NCBI GenBank assembly: GCA_017525455.1
Contig: JAFXSS010000081.1
Span: 1-53,182 of the forward strand
Direction of reading: 5' to 3'
Origin: Paludibacteraceae bacterium
GTDB taxonomy: Bacteria > Bacteroidota > Bacteroidia > Bacteroidales > Paludibacteraceae
DNA: 53,182 nt
The position numbers and the translations under genes are program-made. The stretch's first letter is position 1; each line of letters starts with the position of its first letter. The notes below the pieces were generated by a model. It saw only the letters and a program-made list of their open reading frames with translations. It had not been told where the DNA came from and did no database searches. Of this stretch, positions 1 to 9,621 are shown piece by piece.

Positions 1-719
1 TAGATAGTGATGACTATGTTGAGAATAACCATGTGCTATTGATGACGGAATGTGCAGAAAATGAGCAAGCAGATATAGTCCTGACAGATTACTATATAGA
101 TTTGTCTGGAAAACAAGAATTAGTTCATCAAAAACCAATTAGTCTTGACAAGAAGAGATTGATTTGTGATGCGTTGGAAGCTCGTCATCATGCTGGGTTA
201 TGGTGCAAAATTTTTAGACGTGAGGTAATAGCGAGAAATGCAATCCCGCCGGCACCATATTCCTATTACGAAGACATGTTTTCCTATTTTTCATTTCTTC
301 AATATGCGACAAATATCGTTTATTCCCCATGTGCCACCTACCATTACCGGTATAATCAACAATCAATGACAAATTCCATAGATGTCCCAATGCGAATCAG
401 CACGTATGAGCAATGCATGAAAAATTTGGAGGAATTAGTTCGTATCTGTAAATTTAGTGATGATGAGGAAATAATGAAAGCACTATATGATAGAGTAAAT
501 GGGGAAAAGATACGGCTCTTTATTTTTTGCTCTCAACACTACCAATTTCTGAAATCTTCTTTAATGAGTTATTTCCCGCAGTCATTCACGACCTTACAAC
601 CTCATACGATAAACGAAAGAATTGTTTATCTAACCATAAAAGGAAAAGTTATATTTCAGCATCTTTATATGCTATGGTATAGATTGTGTAGAAAACTGCT
701 TTTGAAACAGAAAATATAA
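1..719 (+). CDS. GT2 family glycosyltransferase, 5' truncated
   Basis: The reading frame is open from base 3 and enters the window at a DSDDYV motif, the metal-binding DxD segment of GT-A fold family 2 glycosyltransferases, so the start codon and the nucleotide-binding N-terminal part lie outside the window. About 238 residues remain. They include a WCKIFRREV stretch and a YYEDMFSYF segment, which are typical of the acceptor half of GT2 enzymes that act on surface polysaccharides. The last 20 residues are basic and hydrophobic and may touch the membrane. The donor and acceptor sugars cannot be told. It is separated from the next GT2 by 42 bases and probably belongs to the same operon. Confidence 0.85.
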   Translation, partial: DSDDYVENNHVLLMTECAENEQADIVLTDYYIDLSGKQELVHQKPISLDKKRLICDALEARHHAGLWCKIFRREVIARNAIPPAPYSYYEDMFSYFSFLQYATNIVYSPCATYHYRYNQQSMTNSIDVPMRISTYEQCMKNLEELVRICKFSDDEEIMKALYDRVNGEKIRLFIFCSQHYQFLKSSLMSYFPQSFTTLQPHTINERIVYLTIKGKVIFQHLYMLWYRLCRKLLLKQKI

Positions 720-761
720 TGATTGATAAATGCTTGAGAATAAAAACATTAGGGTGATAGT

Positions 762-1793
762 ATGAACAAACTACTAACTCTTGCGGTGCCGACATATAAT
801 ATGGAGAAATATCTGGCACGTTGTTTGGACTCGGTGCTTTGTGGCAACAGGGACTATTTAGAAGTAATCGTTGTTAATGACGGTAGCAAAGATCGTTCTT
901 CTGAGATAGGGCATGAGTATGAGGCAAAGTATCCGAATGTAATTAGAGTGATTGATAAGGAGAATGGCAATTACGGCTCATGTGTCAACCGAGCTTTGGC
1001 GGAGGCGACCGGCAAGTATTTTCGTATGTTGGATGCTGATGATTGGTGTGACACGGAGGCCTTGAACCAATGGGTAGAATACCTGAAGGCATGCGATGCT
1101 GATATGGTTCTGACTGTGGCGGAAGATCGGGATGATGAGGGACAGTTGATACAAACGCTTGCTGCCCCACGTGCGGTGCAAGAGAGGAAAGTATATACAA
1201 TAGATGAATTTGACGGAATAAAACTGGGCTATAACAAATTGTTTTGCTCGCATATTATAACCTACAAAACATCAATCTTAAGGGAGATAGGCCTACAACT
1301 GCAGCACGGTATCAGTTATACTGACAATGAATATGTTTTCTTTCCGTTGGACCATGTCCAGACAATAATATATTACAATCTGCCAGTGTATCAGTATTTT
1401 GTCGGTCGCGAAGGGCAAACTACGCAGCCTGAAATATTAATGAAACAAGCAGAACAGATTTTGCAAGTGTTTAAGCGCTTGTATGATTATTACAATTTGA
1501 ATAAAATAAGTTTACCGGAAGCCGTACTTAATAATCAGCGTATCGTATTGAGTGAAATGCTAAATTGGATTTATAGTCCATTGTTTAGAGATCCAGCATC
1601 TGAGGGAAAAAAGAATCGTTTGATGCAGCTCGAAAGTATCGTTCGAAGCGATGCTGCCATTTATGCGATGACAGGCAATCGTCAGGCGATGTTATCGTTT
1701 TTTAGAAAAACAGGGTTATATATTGATTCGTGTTGGGCAAAAGCTTATAAGCATTTATACAGGATATTATCTGCTATAAGAAGATTATTCTAG
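762..1793 (+). CDS. GT2 family glycosyltransferase
   Basis: This 343-residue protein starts with a strand-rich GT-A domain. PTYNMEKYLARCL lies at the N-terminus, NDGSKD at residues 39-44 and the DADDW metal site at 91-95, the standard layout of cytoplasmic GT2 enzymes building polysaccharide repeat units. The middle contains NGNYGS and GISYTDNEY, which are shared almost word for word with the GT2 encoded at 51501-52619, with the two motifs at identical residue numbers. The two are paralogues. The stop codon is immediately followed by the ATG of the next gene, which implies co-translation. The sugar donor is unknown. Confidence 0.9.
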   Translation: MNKLLTLAVPTYNMEKYLARCLDSVLCGNRDYLEVIVVNDGSKDRSSEIGHEYEAKYPNVIRVIDKENGNYGSCVNRALAEATGKYFRMLDADDWCDTEALNQWVEYLKACDADMVLTVAEDRDDEGQLIQTLAAPRAVQERKVYTIDEFDGIKLGYNKLFCSHIITYKTSILREIGLQLQHGISYTDNEYVFFPLDHVQTIIYYNLPVYQYFVGREGQTTQPEILMKQAEQILQVFKRLYDYYNLNKISLPEAVLNNQRIVLSEMLNWIYSPLFRDPASEGKKNRLMQLESIVRSDAAIYAMTGNRQAMLSFFRKTGLYIDSCWAKAYKHLYRILSAIRRLF

Positions 1794-2996
1794 ATGACAC
1801 CTATCGGACAACTTGAGCGTTGGGCGTACTTGGCGGCAGGGGTGTTGACAATCAACAACCTGTTTATTATACGTTTCTCCAGAGCTATAGTATATTTTGT
1901 CGTATGTGCACTATTGCTTACGATAATGATATACCCTGTCCTAAAAGAGAAACTATACATCCGTGATGCCGCATTGCGTCCATATACATGGTTCATGTTA
2001 TATACGATAGGATTGGTTGTTGTTTCAGCTTTTGCGGTGGAGGGACGCGATGGCTTACAATTCCTTATACCTAATTCTATAGCTATGCTATGCTTCGCTA
2101 TTGTGCCGGCTATGGCAACAAGAGATCATTTAGTGCCGGTCCTGCGTACATTGTTCCATATCCTTCCTTTTATGTGCGTGTTTTTTAGCGGGGGATTGTA
2201 TCTGCTTAACCTGGTGCTGATTCCATATTCAATAGTGGTGTTATTTTTTAGCGAGTTCAAAGGGGCTAAAAGATGGATATTGCTGGCTATCGCACTGTTG
2301 GTTTGTGTAGTGTCCTATATTAATGTTGATAGAGCTTTGCTGATTAAGATGGCAGTGGCCTTGGCAATAGGATTTGCATCTGCTTACATGTCGAGTCTCT
2401 TTGATAAATGGGTGGCAGCCACATCTTTAGGATTACTAATAATTCCGTTCTTGTTTGTAATATTGTTTTTGACAGGGCGTTTTAATGTTTTTGAATTCAA
2501 TAAATATATTTCTAATGCGCAGCAGGATGAATCGGGCTTGTATGATGACACACGTACCGGTGTGTATGAGGAGGTAATAGCGTCTGCTGTTAACAATAAT
2601 TATGTATGGCTCGGCCGTTCCTTGGCCCGAGGCTATGATACTGAATTCATTTTAGGACGATTCAAGGAAAAAGAATATTCTAAACAAACCCTGGAAAGGG
2701 GTTCAGAGGTTGCGGCACTTAACTTGTTTACTTGGGGAGGTGTCGTGTATCTGCTACTATATTTTGTGTTGCAATGTGTTGTGGTGTATATGGGGTTAAA
2801 GAAAACCAACAATAGATATACACCGATATTAGCGTTGTATGTTGCGTTTTACTGGGCTTTTTCTTGGGTGGAGAATGTGCAAGTCTTCTCAATGTTCTAT
2901 ATTTTCCCCATCATTATCATGGCCATGTGTATGAGTCCGGAGTTCCGTGAAATGGACGATGATGAATTCCGCAATATGGTGCAGGAGTTTTTTTAA
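1794..2996 (+). CDS. Wzy-like polysaccharide repeat-unit polymerase
   Basis: The 400-residue product is highly hydrophobic, with roughly ten predicted membrane segments and one longer loop (around residues 225-300) rich in charged and polar residues that contains RTGVYEEV and LGRSLARGYDTEF. That layout fits O-antigen or capsule polymerases of the Wzy type, which join undecaprenyl-linked repeat units at the periplasmic face. Wzy proteins share little sequence, so the call rests on topology, length and position between glycosyltransferases. An O-antigen ligase-type protein is the main alternative. The ATG directly follows the upstream stop codon. Confidence 0.7.
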   Translation: MTPIGQLERWAYLAAGVLTINNLFIIRFSRAIVYFVVCALLLTIMIYPVLKEKLYIRDAALRPYTWFMLYTIGLVVVSAFAVEGRDGLQFLIPNSIAMLCFAIVPAMATRDHLVPVLRTLFHILPFMCVFFSGGLYLLNLVLIPYSIVVLFFSEFKGAKRWILLAIALLVCVVSYINVDRALLIKMAVALAIGFASAYMSSLFDKWVAATSLGLLIIPFLFVILFLTGRFNVFEFNKYISNAQQDESGLYDDTRTGVYEEVIASAVNNNYVWLGRSLARGYDTEFILGRFKEKEYSKQTLERGSEVAALNLFTWGGVVYLLLYFVLQCVVVYMGLKKTNNRYTPILALYVAFYWAFSWVENVQVFSMFYIFPIIIMAMCMSPEFREMDDDEFRNMVQEFF

Positions 2997-2997
2997 A

Positions 2998-4269
2998 ATG
3001 AAAGTTCTTTGGTTTGCAAATACCCCGTGTGGGGCGGAAGAATACCTGTCCGGGAGAAAGATCAGAAGTGGCGGCTGGCTATATGCTTTGTGTGAGCAAC
3101 TAAGACTACAGCCGGATGTTGAACTCCATGTGGCATTCTTTTGGGGAAAAGCGTTGAAAGCTTTTGCATACAAGGATGTTATGTATCACCCTGTTGAGCG
3201 AGTAGGGGTAGAAACGGTATGGGGACGATATGTCAATCGAGTTAGAGGGCAGTTCTCTGACGCTGATGATAAACGCGAGCTCGAGAGGTGCAAACAAATA
3301 GTCCGTGAAGTTTCACCGGATATTGTACATGTTCATGGCAGTGAGGAATTATTCGGATTAGTCGCCAACAACGATGATGTACATGCGCCGGTGGTGTTGT
3401 CTATTCAGGGTTTGTTGAGTGCATACAAGGTGAAGTACTACTCAGGTATAACACCGAGTGATTTACGGTATGGCGAATCATTTCTGAAAAGACTATTGTT
3501 GGATGATGTCAACGGACGATATCGCAATTTCTGTCGTAGGGCAAAGCGCGAGGCTGATATTTTCAATTCTTTGCGATACGTAATAGGACGTACGCATTGG
3601 GATCGGCGATGTGCACTTGCGCTCAATCCGAATGTGTGTTATTTCACGGTCAATGAAATATTGCGTTCGGAATTCATGACGGTCTCGTGGCAACGACGAT
3701 TAGATATGCAGCCGTTTGTAATCGTGTCAACTATCAGTTCCGGTATATATAAGGGATTGGAGGTCGTGTATCATACTGCTAAGTTGCTGACGGAATTGAA
3801 TTTTTCGTTCGAGTGGAAAATCATTGGACTTAATTCCCGGGATGAGTTAGTCGGTATAGTAGAAAAATCGAGTGCGTTACACGCTTCGGCGATACATGTA
3901 GAATTATTGGGAAGTCGGCAAGCCGACGAGATGATACCGATTATGAGGCAGTCAGATTTGTATGTTCAGGTATCTCATATCGAAAATTCCCCGAACGCAT
4001 TGTGTGAAGCGATGGCATTAGGAATGCCTATCATCGCATCGTTTGCAGGTGGAACGTCCAGCATGTTGAGAGATGGGGAAGAGGGCGTATTGATTCAAGA
4101 CGGAAATTGGTACGAACTTGCCGGGGCGATTATGGATGCGAATCGTGATTATAACAATGCTGTGGCGATGGGAGAAAATGCACGTAAGCGAGCATTAGCA
4201 AGACATAATCCTGATGCCGTAGTCAAAGAACTTATGGCGGTGTATAATACATTATGTTCTTCGATTTAA
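2998..4269 (+). CDS. GT4 family glycosyltransferase
   Basis: I place the start at 2998 because MKVLWFANTPCG is a normal first beta strand of a GT-B enzyme and lies one base after the upstream TAA. A longer form from 2947 would overlap the polymerase. The 423-residue protein has an N-terminal acceptor domain with VHVHGSEE and a C-terminal donor domain with ENSPNALCEAMALGMPII, the E-x7-E type donor-binding signature of family 4 retaining transferases. It should act in the cytoplasm on a nucleotide sugar. Its end overlaps the next gene by 16 bases. Confidence 0.88.
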   Translation: MKVLWFANTPCGAEEYLSGRKIRSGGWLYALCEQLRLQPDVELHVAFFWGKALKAFAYKDVMYHPVERVGVETVWGRYVNRVRGQFSDADDKRELERCKQIVREVSPDIVHVHGSEELFGLVANNDDVHAPVVLSIQGLLSAYKVKYYSGITPSDLRYGESFLKRLLLDDVNGRYRNFCRRAKREADIFNSLRYVIGRTHWDRRCALALNPNVCYFTVNEILRSEFMTVSWQRRLDMQPFVIVSTISSGIYKGLEVVYHTAKLLTELNFSFEWKIIGLNSRDELVGIVEKSSALHASAIHVELLGSRQADEMIPIMRQSDLYVQVSHIENSPNALCEAMALGMPIIASFAGGTSSMLRDGEEGVLIQDGNWYELAGAIMDANRDYNNAVAMGENARKRALARHNPDAVVKELMAVYNTLCSSI

Positions 4270-5240
4270 GCCTTTTCTCTAAATACCGGACAGAGCTGAT
4301 GGGCGTTGCTGCAATGCTGATTATAGTATGCCATGCCTATGCGAACGGAGTGGGGATGAGTGTGCCGATGCAGAAGATTACAGGTTTGGGCGGTTGTGGC
4401 GTTGATATGTTTCTCTTCCTGTCAGGAATGGGGTTAACATGTTCATTGACGGGGAGGAATGCAATAAGCGTTACCGAAACAAATATATGTCAATGGTATA
4501 AAAAAAGATATTGTCGAATATTAACTCCGTATTTAATATTTGCTGTTCCCGTATATGCAATAATAGCAGACATAAACAACCAATGCATCTCAAAATATCT
4601 GTTTAATATATCAACTATATCATATTGGCTGGATGGCTGGGGACTATGGTTTGTCGCAATGCTACTTCCGTTGTATCTTGTAGCTCCGTTTATCATTAGC
4701 TTGCTTACGAGTGATAAGGGATATCTATGGCTTGGCGTATTGATGGTGATGTCCATATTATTTGCCCTCGTGCATTTCCCAAATGATAGCGTCATGTCCC
4801 ATGTGCAGTTCTGTGCAAATCGCCTTCCCGGATTCTTTATGGGAGTATATATGTGGCGCGCAATATGCAAAGGGGGAAAGTTGTCGCTGTGGTTGGGGGT
4901 GGGAGCGCCGCTGTTAGCCTATATCGTGCTATATGTCGTGAACCATTCTTTCGGCTTATGTTTTTCTTTGTTCTGGTTGATGACATTGCCGCTATTGATA
5001 ATCAGTTCTTTGCTTGTGAGTAAAATTCGCTGGCTACGATATGTGTCTCGCTTCATGGGCAATATTTCATTAGAGTCATATTGTACAAATGTGTTCGTCC
5101 CATCATTGTTGATGAGTATATTCAATGTGCGGTCATCAATGTTTGGGTACATAGCGTCGGTGTGTGCTTGTATATTGTTATCCGTTATCATCAATAGGTT
5201 AGCAGATTGCCTCAATCATAAAATTTTTAAAGCTATTTAG
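4254..5240 (+). CDS. Acyltransferase family 3 membrane protein
   Basis: The 328-residue protein has about ten hydrophobic segments. It carries an early CHAYANG segment, which matches the conserved histidine region of acyltransferase-3 (OafA-like) proteins, and CGVDMFLFLSGMGL, the FFxxSG-type motif of the family. Members acetylate or otherwise acylate sugars of O-antigen and exopolysaccharide at the inner membrane. It begins inside the end of the upstream GT4 gene and is followed two bases later by a soluble hexapeptide acetyltransferase, so two different acylation steps may be coupled here. Confidence 0.85.
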   Translation: MFFDLSLFSKYRTELMGVAAMLIIVCHAYANGVGMSVPMQKITGLGGCGVDMFLFLSGMGLTCSLTGRNAISVTETNICQWYKKRYCRILTPYLIFAVPVYAIIADINNQCISKYLFNISTISYWLDGWGLWFVAMLLPLYLVAPFIISLLTSDKGYLWLGVLMVMSILFALVHFPNDSVMSHVQFCANRLPGFFMGVYMWRAICKGGKLSLWLGVGAPLLAYIVLYVVNHSFGLCFSLFWLMTLPLLIISSLLVSKIRWLRYVSRFMGNISLESYCTNVFVPSLLMSIFNVRSSMFGYIASVCACILLSVIINRLADCLNHKIFKAI

Positions 5241-5242
5241 AG

Positions 5243-5845
5243 ATGCAGGACGATTTTTTCCGTAACTTTGCGCATTATGTAAGTGAAGGATTGGCCATTC
5301 TTGACAGATGGCATAGTTCATTGTGGCTGCGCTTGCGTGCGCGTATCTGGCGCGTAGAGTTGCGGAGGCATTGCCGAGCTATAGGTCCTGTGTTTTTTTA
5401 TAGAAGACAAGATAGTAAAATATCTATCGGTAGAGCCTGCACATTCTTATCCCGAAAAACATCAAATGCAGTTGGATTGTACTGCCCATGCATGCTTTCA
5501 ACAATAGAAAGGCATGCTGAGTTGAAAATAGGTAACAATTGTGGTTTTTCTGGAACGCGGATATGGGCGGCCAAGTCCGTTGAGATAGGTAGTAATGTGC
5601 GTTGTGGGGCAAATACGTTTATTACAGATTCTGATGCCCATACAAACGATCCTAGAGCCGGCAAAGATGCTCCGGTTGTAATAGAGGATAATGTATGGCT
5701 CGGAGCCGGTGTAATGGTGTTAAAAGGAGTACATATTGGCAGAAATTCAGTAATAGGAGCCGGAAGTGTTGTCACGCATGATATACCGGCAAATGTTGTG
5801 GCCGCGGGCAATCCGTGCAGAGTAATCAAAGAGTTGAAGGTATGA
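5243..5845 (+). CDS. Hexapeptide-repeat (LbH) O-acetyltransferase
   Basis: The 200-residue protein shows imperfect hexapeptide repeats from about residue 95 onward (IGNNCGFSG, IGSNVRCGANTF, IGRNSVIGAGSVV), which form a left-handed beta helix. The segment DSDAHTNDP holds the likely catalytic histidine of the maltose/galactoside acetyltransferase subgroup. The C-terminal NPCRVIKEL is the usual closing element. Such enzymes are cytoplasmic trimers using acetyl-CoA, here probably on a nucleotide sugar or lipid-linked sugar. The gene overlaps the next by four bases (ATGA). Confidence 0.9.
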   Translation: MQDDFFRNFAHYVSEGLAILDRWHSSLWLRLRARIWRVELRRHCRAIGPVFFYRRQDSKISIGRACTFLSRKTSNAVGLYCPCMLSTIERHAELKIGNNCGFSGTRIWAAKSVEIGSNVRCGANTFITDSDAHTNDPRAGKDAPVVIEDNVWLGAGVMVLKGVHIGRNSVIGAGSVVTHDIPANVVAAGNPCRVIKELKV

Positions 5846-6975
5846 ATGTGCTGATTATGTGCTCAAATGGGTATGGATGTACCTATTCCGCTGTCAATGC
5901 TAAGAGTGAGTATATTGCTCTTGGGTTGAAGGAGTCTGGTTGTAATGTGCACATAATTGATACTATTCGTGGAATCTCCGAAGTAGCGGCATGTGAAGAG
6001 AATACATCTGCCGCAGGTGTACCTTATGTAGTATTCTCGCAACTTAACAATCACAATATTATACCCAATCTCAGATTGTACAAGCGCATACTGACTCACT
6101 ACCGGCAACACGGAGAGATCAACCATATAATCATAGGTATGGAGTATATGCCCATATTTATATACTTGACCAAATGTGCAAAAAAGGCAGGGTATACGAC
6201 AAGTACTTTATTCCATGAATGGCATATAGGTATGCAAACGAAGGGCGTGAAATCACTCCATAAGTACTGGCAGGATTATCGCTTTGGCAAATATGTAGAT
6301 GCGATATATCCAATAAGCCATCTTCTGCAACAGAAATGTGCTCGTTTCGGTAAGCCGACAATGCTATTACCTGTATTGGGGAAATATGACCGGTTGCCCA
6401 AAGTTGAAGTCGAACAGCAATTTACATATTGCGCCGACGCGGGATATTTGTTGCGCAACCGACTCATCTTACAGGCCTTCCGGATTGTGGTTGAGAAATA
6501 TGCAAATATCAAGTTGGTACTTGTGCTATTCGGTAGAAAAGATGATCTGCAGGAGGTGCGCAATCTTGTGGCTGAGTTGCATGTAGATAAGAATGTTATT
6601 TTCATGTCTCAAATCTCACAGTGTGAATTGGAACATCTGTATGCATCATCTTTAGGCTTGTTGATGCCGTTAAATCCGGATAACATGCAAGATATCGCTC
6701 GTTTTTCGCAAAAGATAGCAGAGTACTTGGCATCAGGACGCCCCATTATTACTTCCAATGTAGGAGAGATCCCCTATTATTTCGTTCATAATAAGAATGC
6801 AAAAATCGCAGCATATACATCGGAATCATACGCAGAACAGATGTTGGAACTTATCAATGACAGGGTGCTAGCAACAGAAATCGGCCGAAAAGGATATGAG
6901 ACGGGAAAAAACTCTTTTGAATATTCTAAAAACGGTAATAAGTTGAAACAATTTATACTGGAAAATTTCAGCTAA
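5842..6975 (+). CDS. GT4-like glycosyltransferase
   Basis: The start at 5842 gives MNVLIMCSNGYGCTYS and an ATGA overlap with the previous stop. An earlier in-frame start at 5815 would add nine residues of unlikely sequence. The 377-residue protein has a GT-B layout: the N-terminal half contains HEWHIGM, and the C-terminal half has FSQKIAEYLASGRPIITSNVGEIP, the donor-site loop of family 4 enzymes. Its first domain is divergent, so the exact CAZy family is less certain than for its neighbours. It belongs to the same operon, with 32 bases before the next gene. Confidence 0.8.
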   Translation: MNVLIMCSNGYGCTYSAVNAKSEYIALGLKESGCNVHIIDTIRGISEVAACEENTSAAGVPYVVFSQLNNHNIIPNLRLYKRILTHYRQHGEINHIIIGMEYMPIFIYLTKCAKKAGYTTSTLFHEWHIGMQTKGVKSLHKYWQDYRFGKYVDAIYPISHLLQQKCARFGKPTMLLPVLGKYDRLPKVEVEQQFTYCADAGYLLRNRLILQAFRIVVEKYANIKLVLVLFGRKDDLQEVRNLVAELHVDKNVIFMSQISQCELEHLYASSLGLLMPLNPDNMQDIARFSQKIAEYLASGRPIITSNVGEIPYYFVHNKNAKIAAYTSESYAEQMLELINDRVLATEIGRKGYETGKNSFEYSKNGNKLKQFILENFS

Positions 6976-7007
6976 ATAGTTTTATAAACCAATTTGTATA
7001 AATACCA

Positions 7008-7583
7008 ATGCGAATTATTGATATAGCACTATGCTCGTTAAAGGCGTTTCCCTATTTGTTGGATAAGTGTTTGGCGCCATTATACAAACGTGCCATGAAG
7101 TATTGTGGCAAACATGTATATATCCGACCTATGTACTCGGATTTCAAAGGTCTGAATAATCTGACAATTGGCGATGACACATCCATTCCCAAGGGCAGTA
7201 CATTCTATTGTACTATCGCGCCGCTAACAATCGGGAAAAAAGTCGTGTTCGGACCGAAACCCACAATTATTACCGGGGATCATCGAATAGATATTGTGGG
7301 TAGATTCATGAGTGATATAACTAATGCAGACAAGTCACAGGAGCAGGATCAAGCGGTCATTATCGAAGATGATGTGTGGTGTGGTGCCAATGTCACGATA
7401 CTGAAAGGGGTAACCATCGGGCGAGGTAGTGTAGTCGCAGCCGGTGCGGTAGTGACGAAATCTTGTCCGCCATATTCTATAATCGGTGGGGTGCCTGCTA
7501 AAATTCTGAAAAATCGTTTTACTCCTGAACAAATAGCTCAACATGAGTTGATTTTATATGCCCAAGAACATAATTCCTTATAG
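7008..7583 (+). CDS. Hexapeptide-repeat (LbH) acyltransferase
   Basis: This 191-residue protein is a second soluble beta-helix acetyltransferase. Repeats such as [20 protein letters not shown] and [13 protein letters not shown] are visible, and ITGDHRID contains the probable catalytic histidine. [10 protein letters not shown] closes the domain as in the maltose O-acetyltransferase group. Compared with the enzyme at 5243-5845 it has a shorter N-terminus and a different active-site loop, so the two likely modify different positions or sugars. Five bases separate it from the next gene. Confidence 0.9.
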   Translation: MRIIDIALCSLKAFPYLLDKCLAPLYKRAMKYCGKHVYIRPMYSDFKGLNNLTIGDDTSIPKGSTFYCTIAPLTIGKKVVFGPKPTIITGDHRIDIVGRFMSDITNADKSQEQDQAVIIEDDVWCGANVTILKGVTIGRGSVVAAGAVVTKSCPPYSIIGGVPAKILKNRFTPEQIAQHELILYAQEHNSL

Positions 7584-7588
7584 AATAA

Positions 7589-8587
7589 ATGAAAGAATAT
7601 AGAAAAGATTTGTTAATCACGCCATCGATTTATACTCTGTTTTTGTATCTGCTACTTAATGATAAGTGGATGGAGAGTGATTATGTGTTGCACAATCGCG
7701 TTCCTATGATAATACATGATAAACTAGAAGCAATGGGGGCGAATGTTTATTCAGATTTTGTTCAAGGTCAGAACAATACGGTTCTGACCAAGTTAATGCA
7801 AAATGTTTTGTATTGGAAATACTTACGCTATAGTAAAAATATCAAGTATGGTAATGTGTACGGAAATGATGAGTATTATCTCAGTATGAAGTATCGTAAT
7901 CAAGGAATTAAAGTGATAGAAGATGGACCATATTATAATGATAAACAACTTTTGAGAACTCGACGAACCAAACAATATGCAGGATTATTAAATTATTGGT
8001 TTTATTGGTTATGGAAAGATTATGTGCCATTTGGTTTTGATAAAAGAGTTCAGGTCGTTTATCATACTGCATTAAACCATATCCCTAATGAAATTGCGTG
8101 GAAAGGTAAGTTGGTAGAAATGAGAAAATTATGGGACGGGAAGTCTATCGAACATAAGCAAATGATAATGAAAGTATTTGGGCTAGATGAGTCATTAATT
8201 GGAAAAATAGGAAAATATAGAACAATATTGATTACTCAAGCGTTACCAAGTACAATTTCTGAATCTGAAAAAGTTGACATTTATCAATCATTGCTGCAGG
8301 AAAATGGTATAACTCAATCTGAGTTGTTAATCAAATCACATTATGCTGAGAAAACGAACTATCGCCAGGCCTTTCCCGAAGCAACAGTCATTGATACTCC
8401 GGTTCCGGCGCAATTGCTGGATATGATAGGATATGAGGCTGATACAGCCCTTACCATTTCGTCATCAGCTATATTTGCCTTCGTTAAACCAAATACAAAA
8501 ATCGTTTTTAAAGGCACAGAATTTGATGAAAGACTTTCGCGCTTCTATGGCGTAATCAAACTTGAGGATTTTGTGAAAAAGGCATAA
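7589..8587 (+). CDS. Putative sialyltransferase-like glycosyltransferase (GT52/polysialyltransferase type)
   Basis: The 332-residue protein has the scattered motifs known from bacterial sialyltransferases. An acidic-acidic-Gly triad (EDG, residues 111-113) follows a beta strand, a basic-x-His motif (KSHY, 249-252) stands where these families have KPHP, and a Ser-rich SSSA (291-294) lies near the C-terminus. This is motif recognition, not close homology, and the proline of the HP motif is replaced by Ser-His. Its DNA is visibly richer in A and T than the flanking genes, which suggests separate acquisition. If the call is right the donor would be a CMP-linked acid such as CMP-sialate or CMP-Kdo. 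No neuA or neuB lies in the window, but kdsB does. Another GT-B family is possible. Confidence 0.55.
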   Translation: MKEYRKDLLITPSIYTLFLYLLLNDKWMESDYVLHNRVPMIIHDKLEAMGANVYSDFVQGQNNTVLTKLMQNVLYWKYLRYSKNIKYGNVYGNDEYYLSMKYRNQGIKVIEDGPYYNDKQLLRTRRTKQYAGLLNYWFYWLWKDYVPFGFDKRVQVVYHTALNHIPNEIAWKGKLVEMRKLWDGKSIEHKQMIMKVFGLDESLIGKIGKYRTILITQALPSTISESEKVDIYQSLLQENGITQSELLIKSHYAEKTNYRQAFPEATVIDTPVPAQLLDMIGYEADTALTISSSAIFAFVKPNTKIVFKGTEFDERLSRFYGVIKLEDFVKKA

Positions 8588-8625
8588 TCGCGTATATATG
8601 ATCGTGTGAGTATAACCGGTTAGTT

Positions 8626-9621
8626 ATGTTAGGTAGCACTATGATTGCAAGCAAGCGAAATGAGGCCATTGACATCCTGAAATTCGTGGCGGTTATTTTG
8701 GTCGCCCACTCTCACATGGATGCCTTATATCCAAGATATAGTTTTATCTGTACAGGTGGCGCAATCGGTGATGCGTTATTCTTCTTTATTTCCGGATACA
8801 CATTATTCTGCTCATCACGGTGGGGACGGTTTGATAATTGGTACAAACGGCGAATACAACGCATATATCCTACCATAATTGCATGGGCAGTAATAGCGTG
8901 CGCAGCATTTGGCACCAGCCAAAATGCTGTCGAAGTGATGCTGTTTGGCGGAGGATATTTTGTAAGTTGTATCATGATCTTTTATCTAATCATATTTTGG
9001 ATAGGCAAATATCTGAGGAATTATATTCAATATGCATGTCTGTTTTGTGTTGCACTTGTTATTGGCGTTTTCCTGCTACGCCCTGGTGCTATAACTGATA
9101 ATATGTATTCGAGCATAAGTGCTGTGTGGCCGATATGGAATTTCATGTTCATGCTTTTTGGGTCAACAATAGCGGTGCGTGAGCAAGAGGGTTGCCAAAC
9201 AATAGGTAAGTCGGCCGTTATGGAGTTGTTGTTGGCTATTATGTATCTAATTGCATACTACGTCATTTTGTATATTGCTGCAAGGTTGCATATGCAGTGG
9301 CTTCAGGTGGTTGGTTTGTTGCCTTTGACCGGACTGGTCTTTCATCTGTATCTACTTGCGAAGTCGGAGAGTGTGAAAAATGTGTATCATAAGCGTGGAG
9401 TACGCTTCTTGATATATAGCTTGGGGCAGTTGTGCCTGGAGGTGTACATTGTTCAATATTATTTGATATCCGGCCGATGGAACTTCTGGTTTCCTGTAAA
9501 CGTCATTGTGACTTGGATTTTAGTGTTTGGAGTTGCCTATATGCTGAAAGTATGCAGTAACTTTGTCGCTCAAACATTCCGGGCAGAAGATTATGACTGG
9601 AAGAAAATGTTCAAATTGTGA
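8626..9621 (+). CDS. Acyltransferase family 3 membrane protein
   Basis: The protein has 331 residues from the first ATG. A second in-frame ATG at 8641 gives MIASKRNEAIDILK and is an equally good start. It carries the family hallmarks RNEAIDILKFVAVILVAHSH at the N-terminus (conserved Arg and His of the first helix), then FFFISGYTLF and YKRRIQRIYPT, followed by about eight more hydrophobic helices. Such proteins O-acylate cell-surface glycans. It is the second member of this family in the locus. Its stop overlaps the next start (TGATG). Confidence 0.88.
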   Translation: MLGSTMIASKRNEAIDILKFVAVILVAHSHMDALYPRYSFICTGGAIGDALFFFISGYTLFCSSRWGRFDNWYKRRIQRIYPTIIAWAVIACAAFGTSQNAVEVMLFGGGYFVSCIMIFYLIIFWIGKYLRNYIQYACLFCVALVIGVFLLRPGAITDNMYSSISAVWPIWNFMFMLFGSTIAVREQEGCQTIGKSAVMELLLAIMYLIAYYVILYIAARLHMQWLQVVGLLPLTGLVFHLYLLAKSESVKNVYHKRGVRFLIYSLGQLCLEVYIVQYYLISGRWNFWFPVNVIVTWILVFGVAYMLKVCSNFVAQTFRAEDYDWKKMFKL

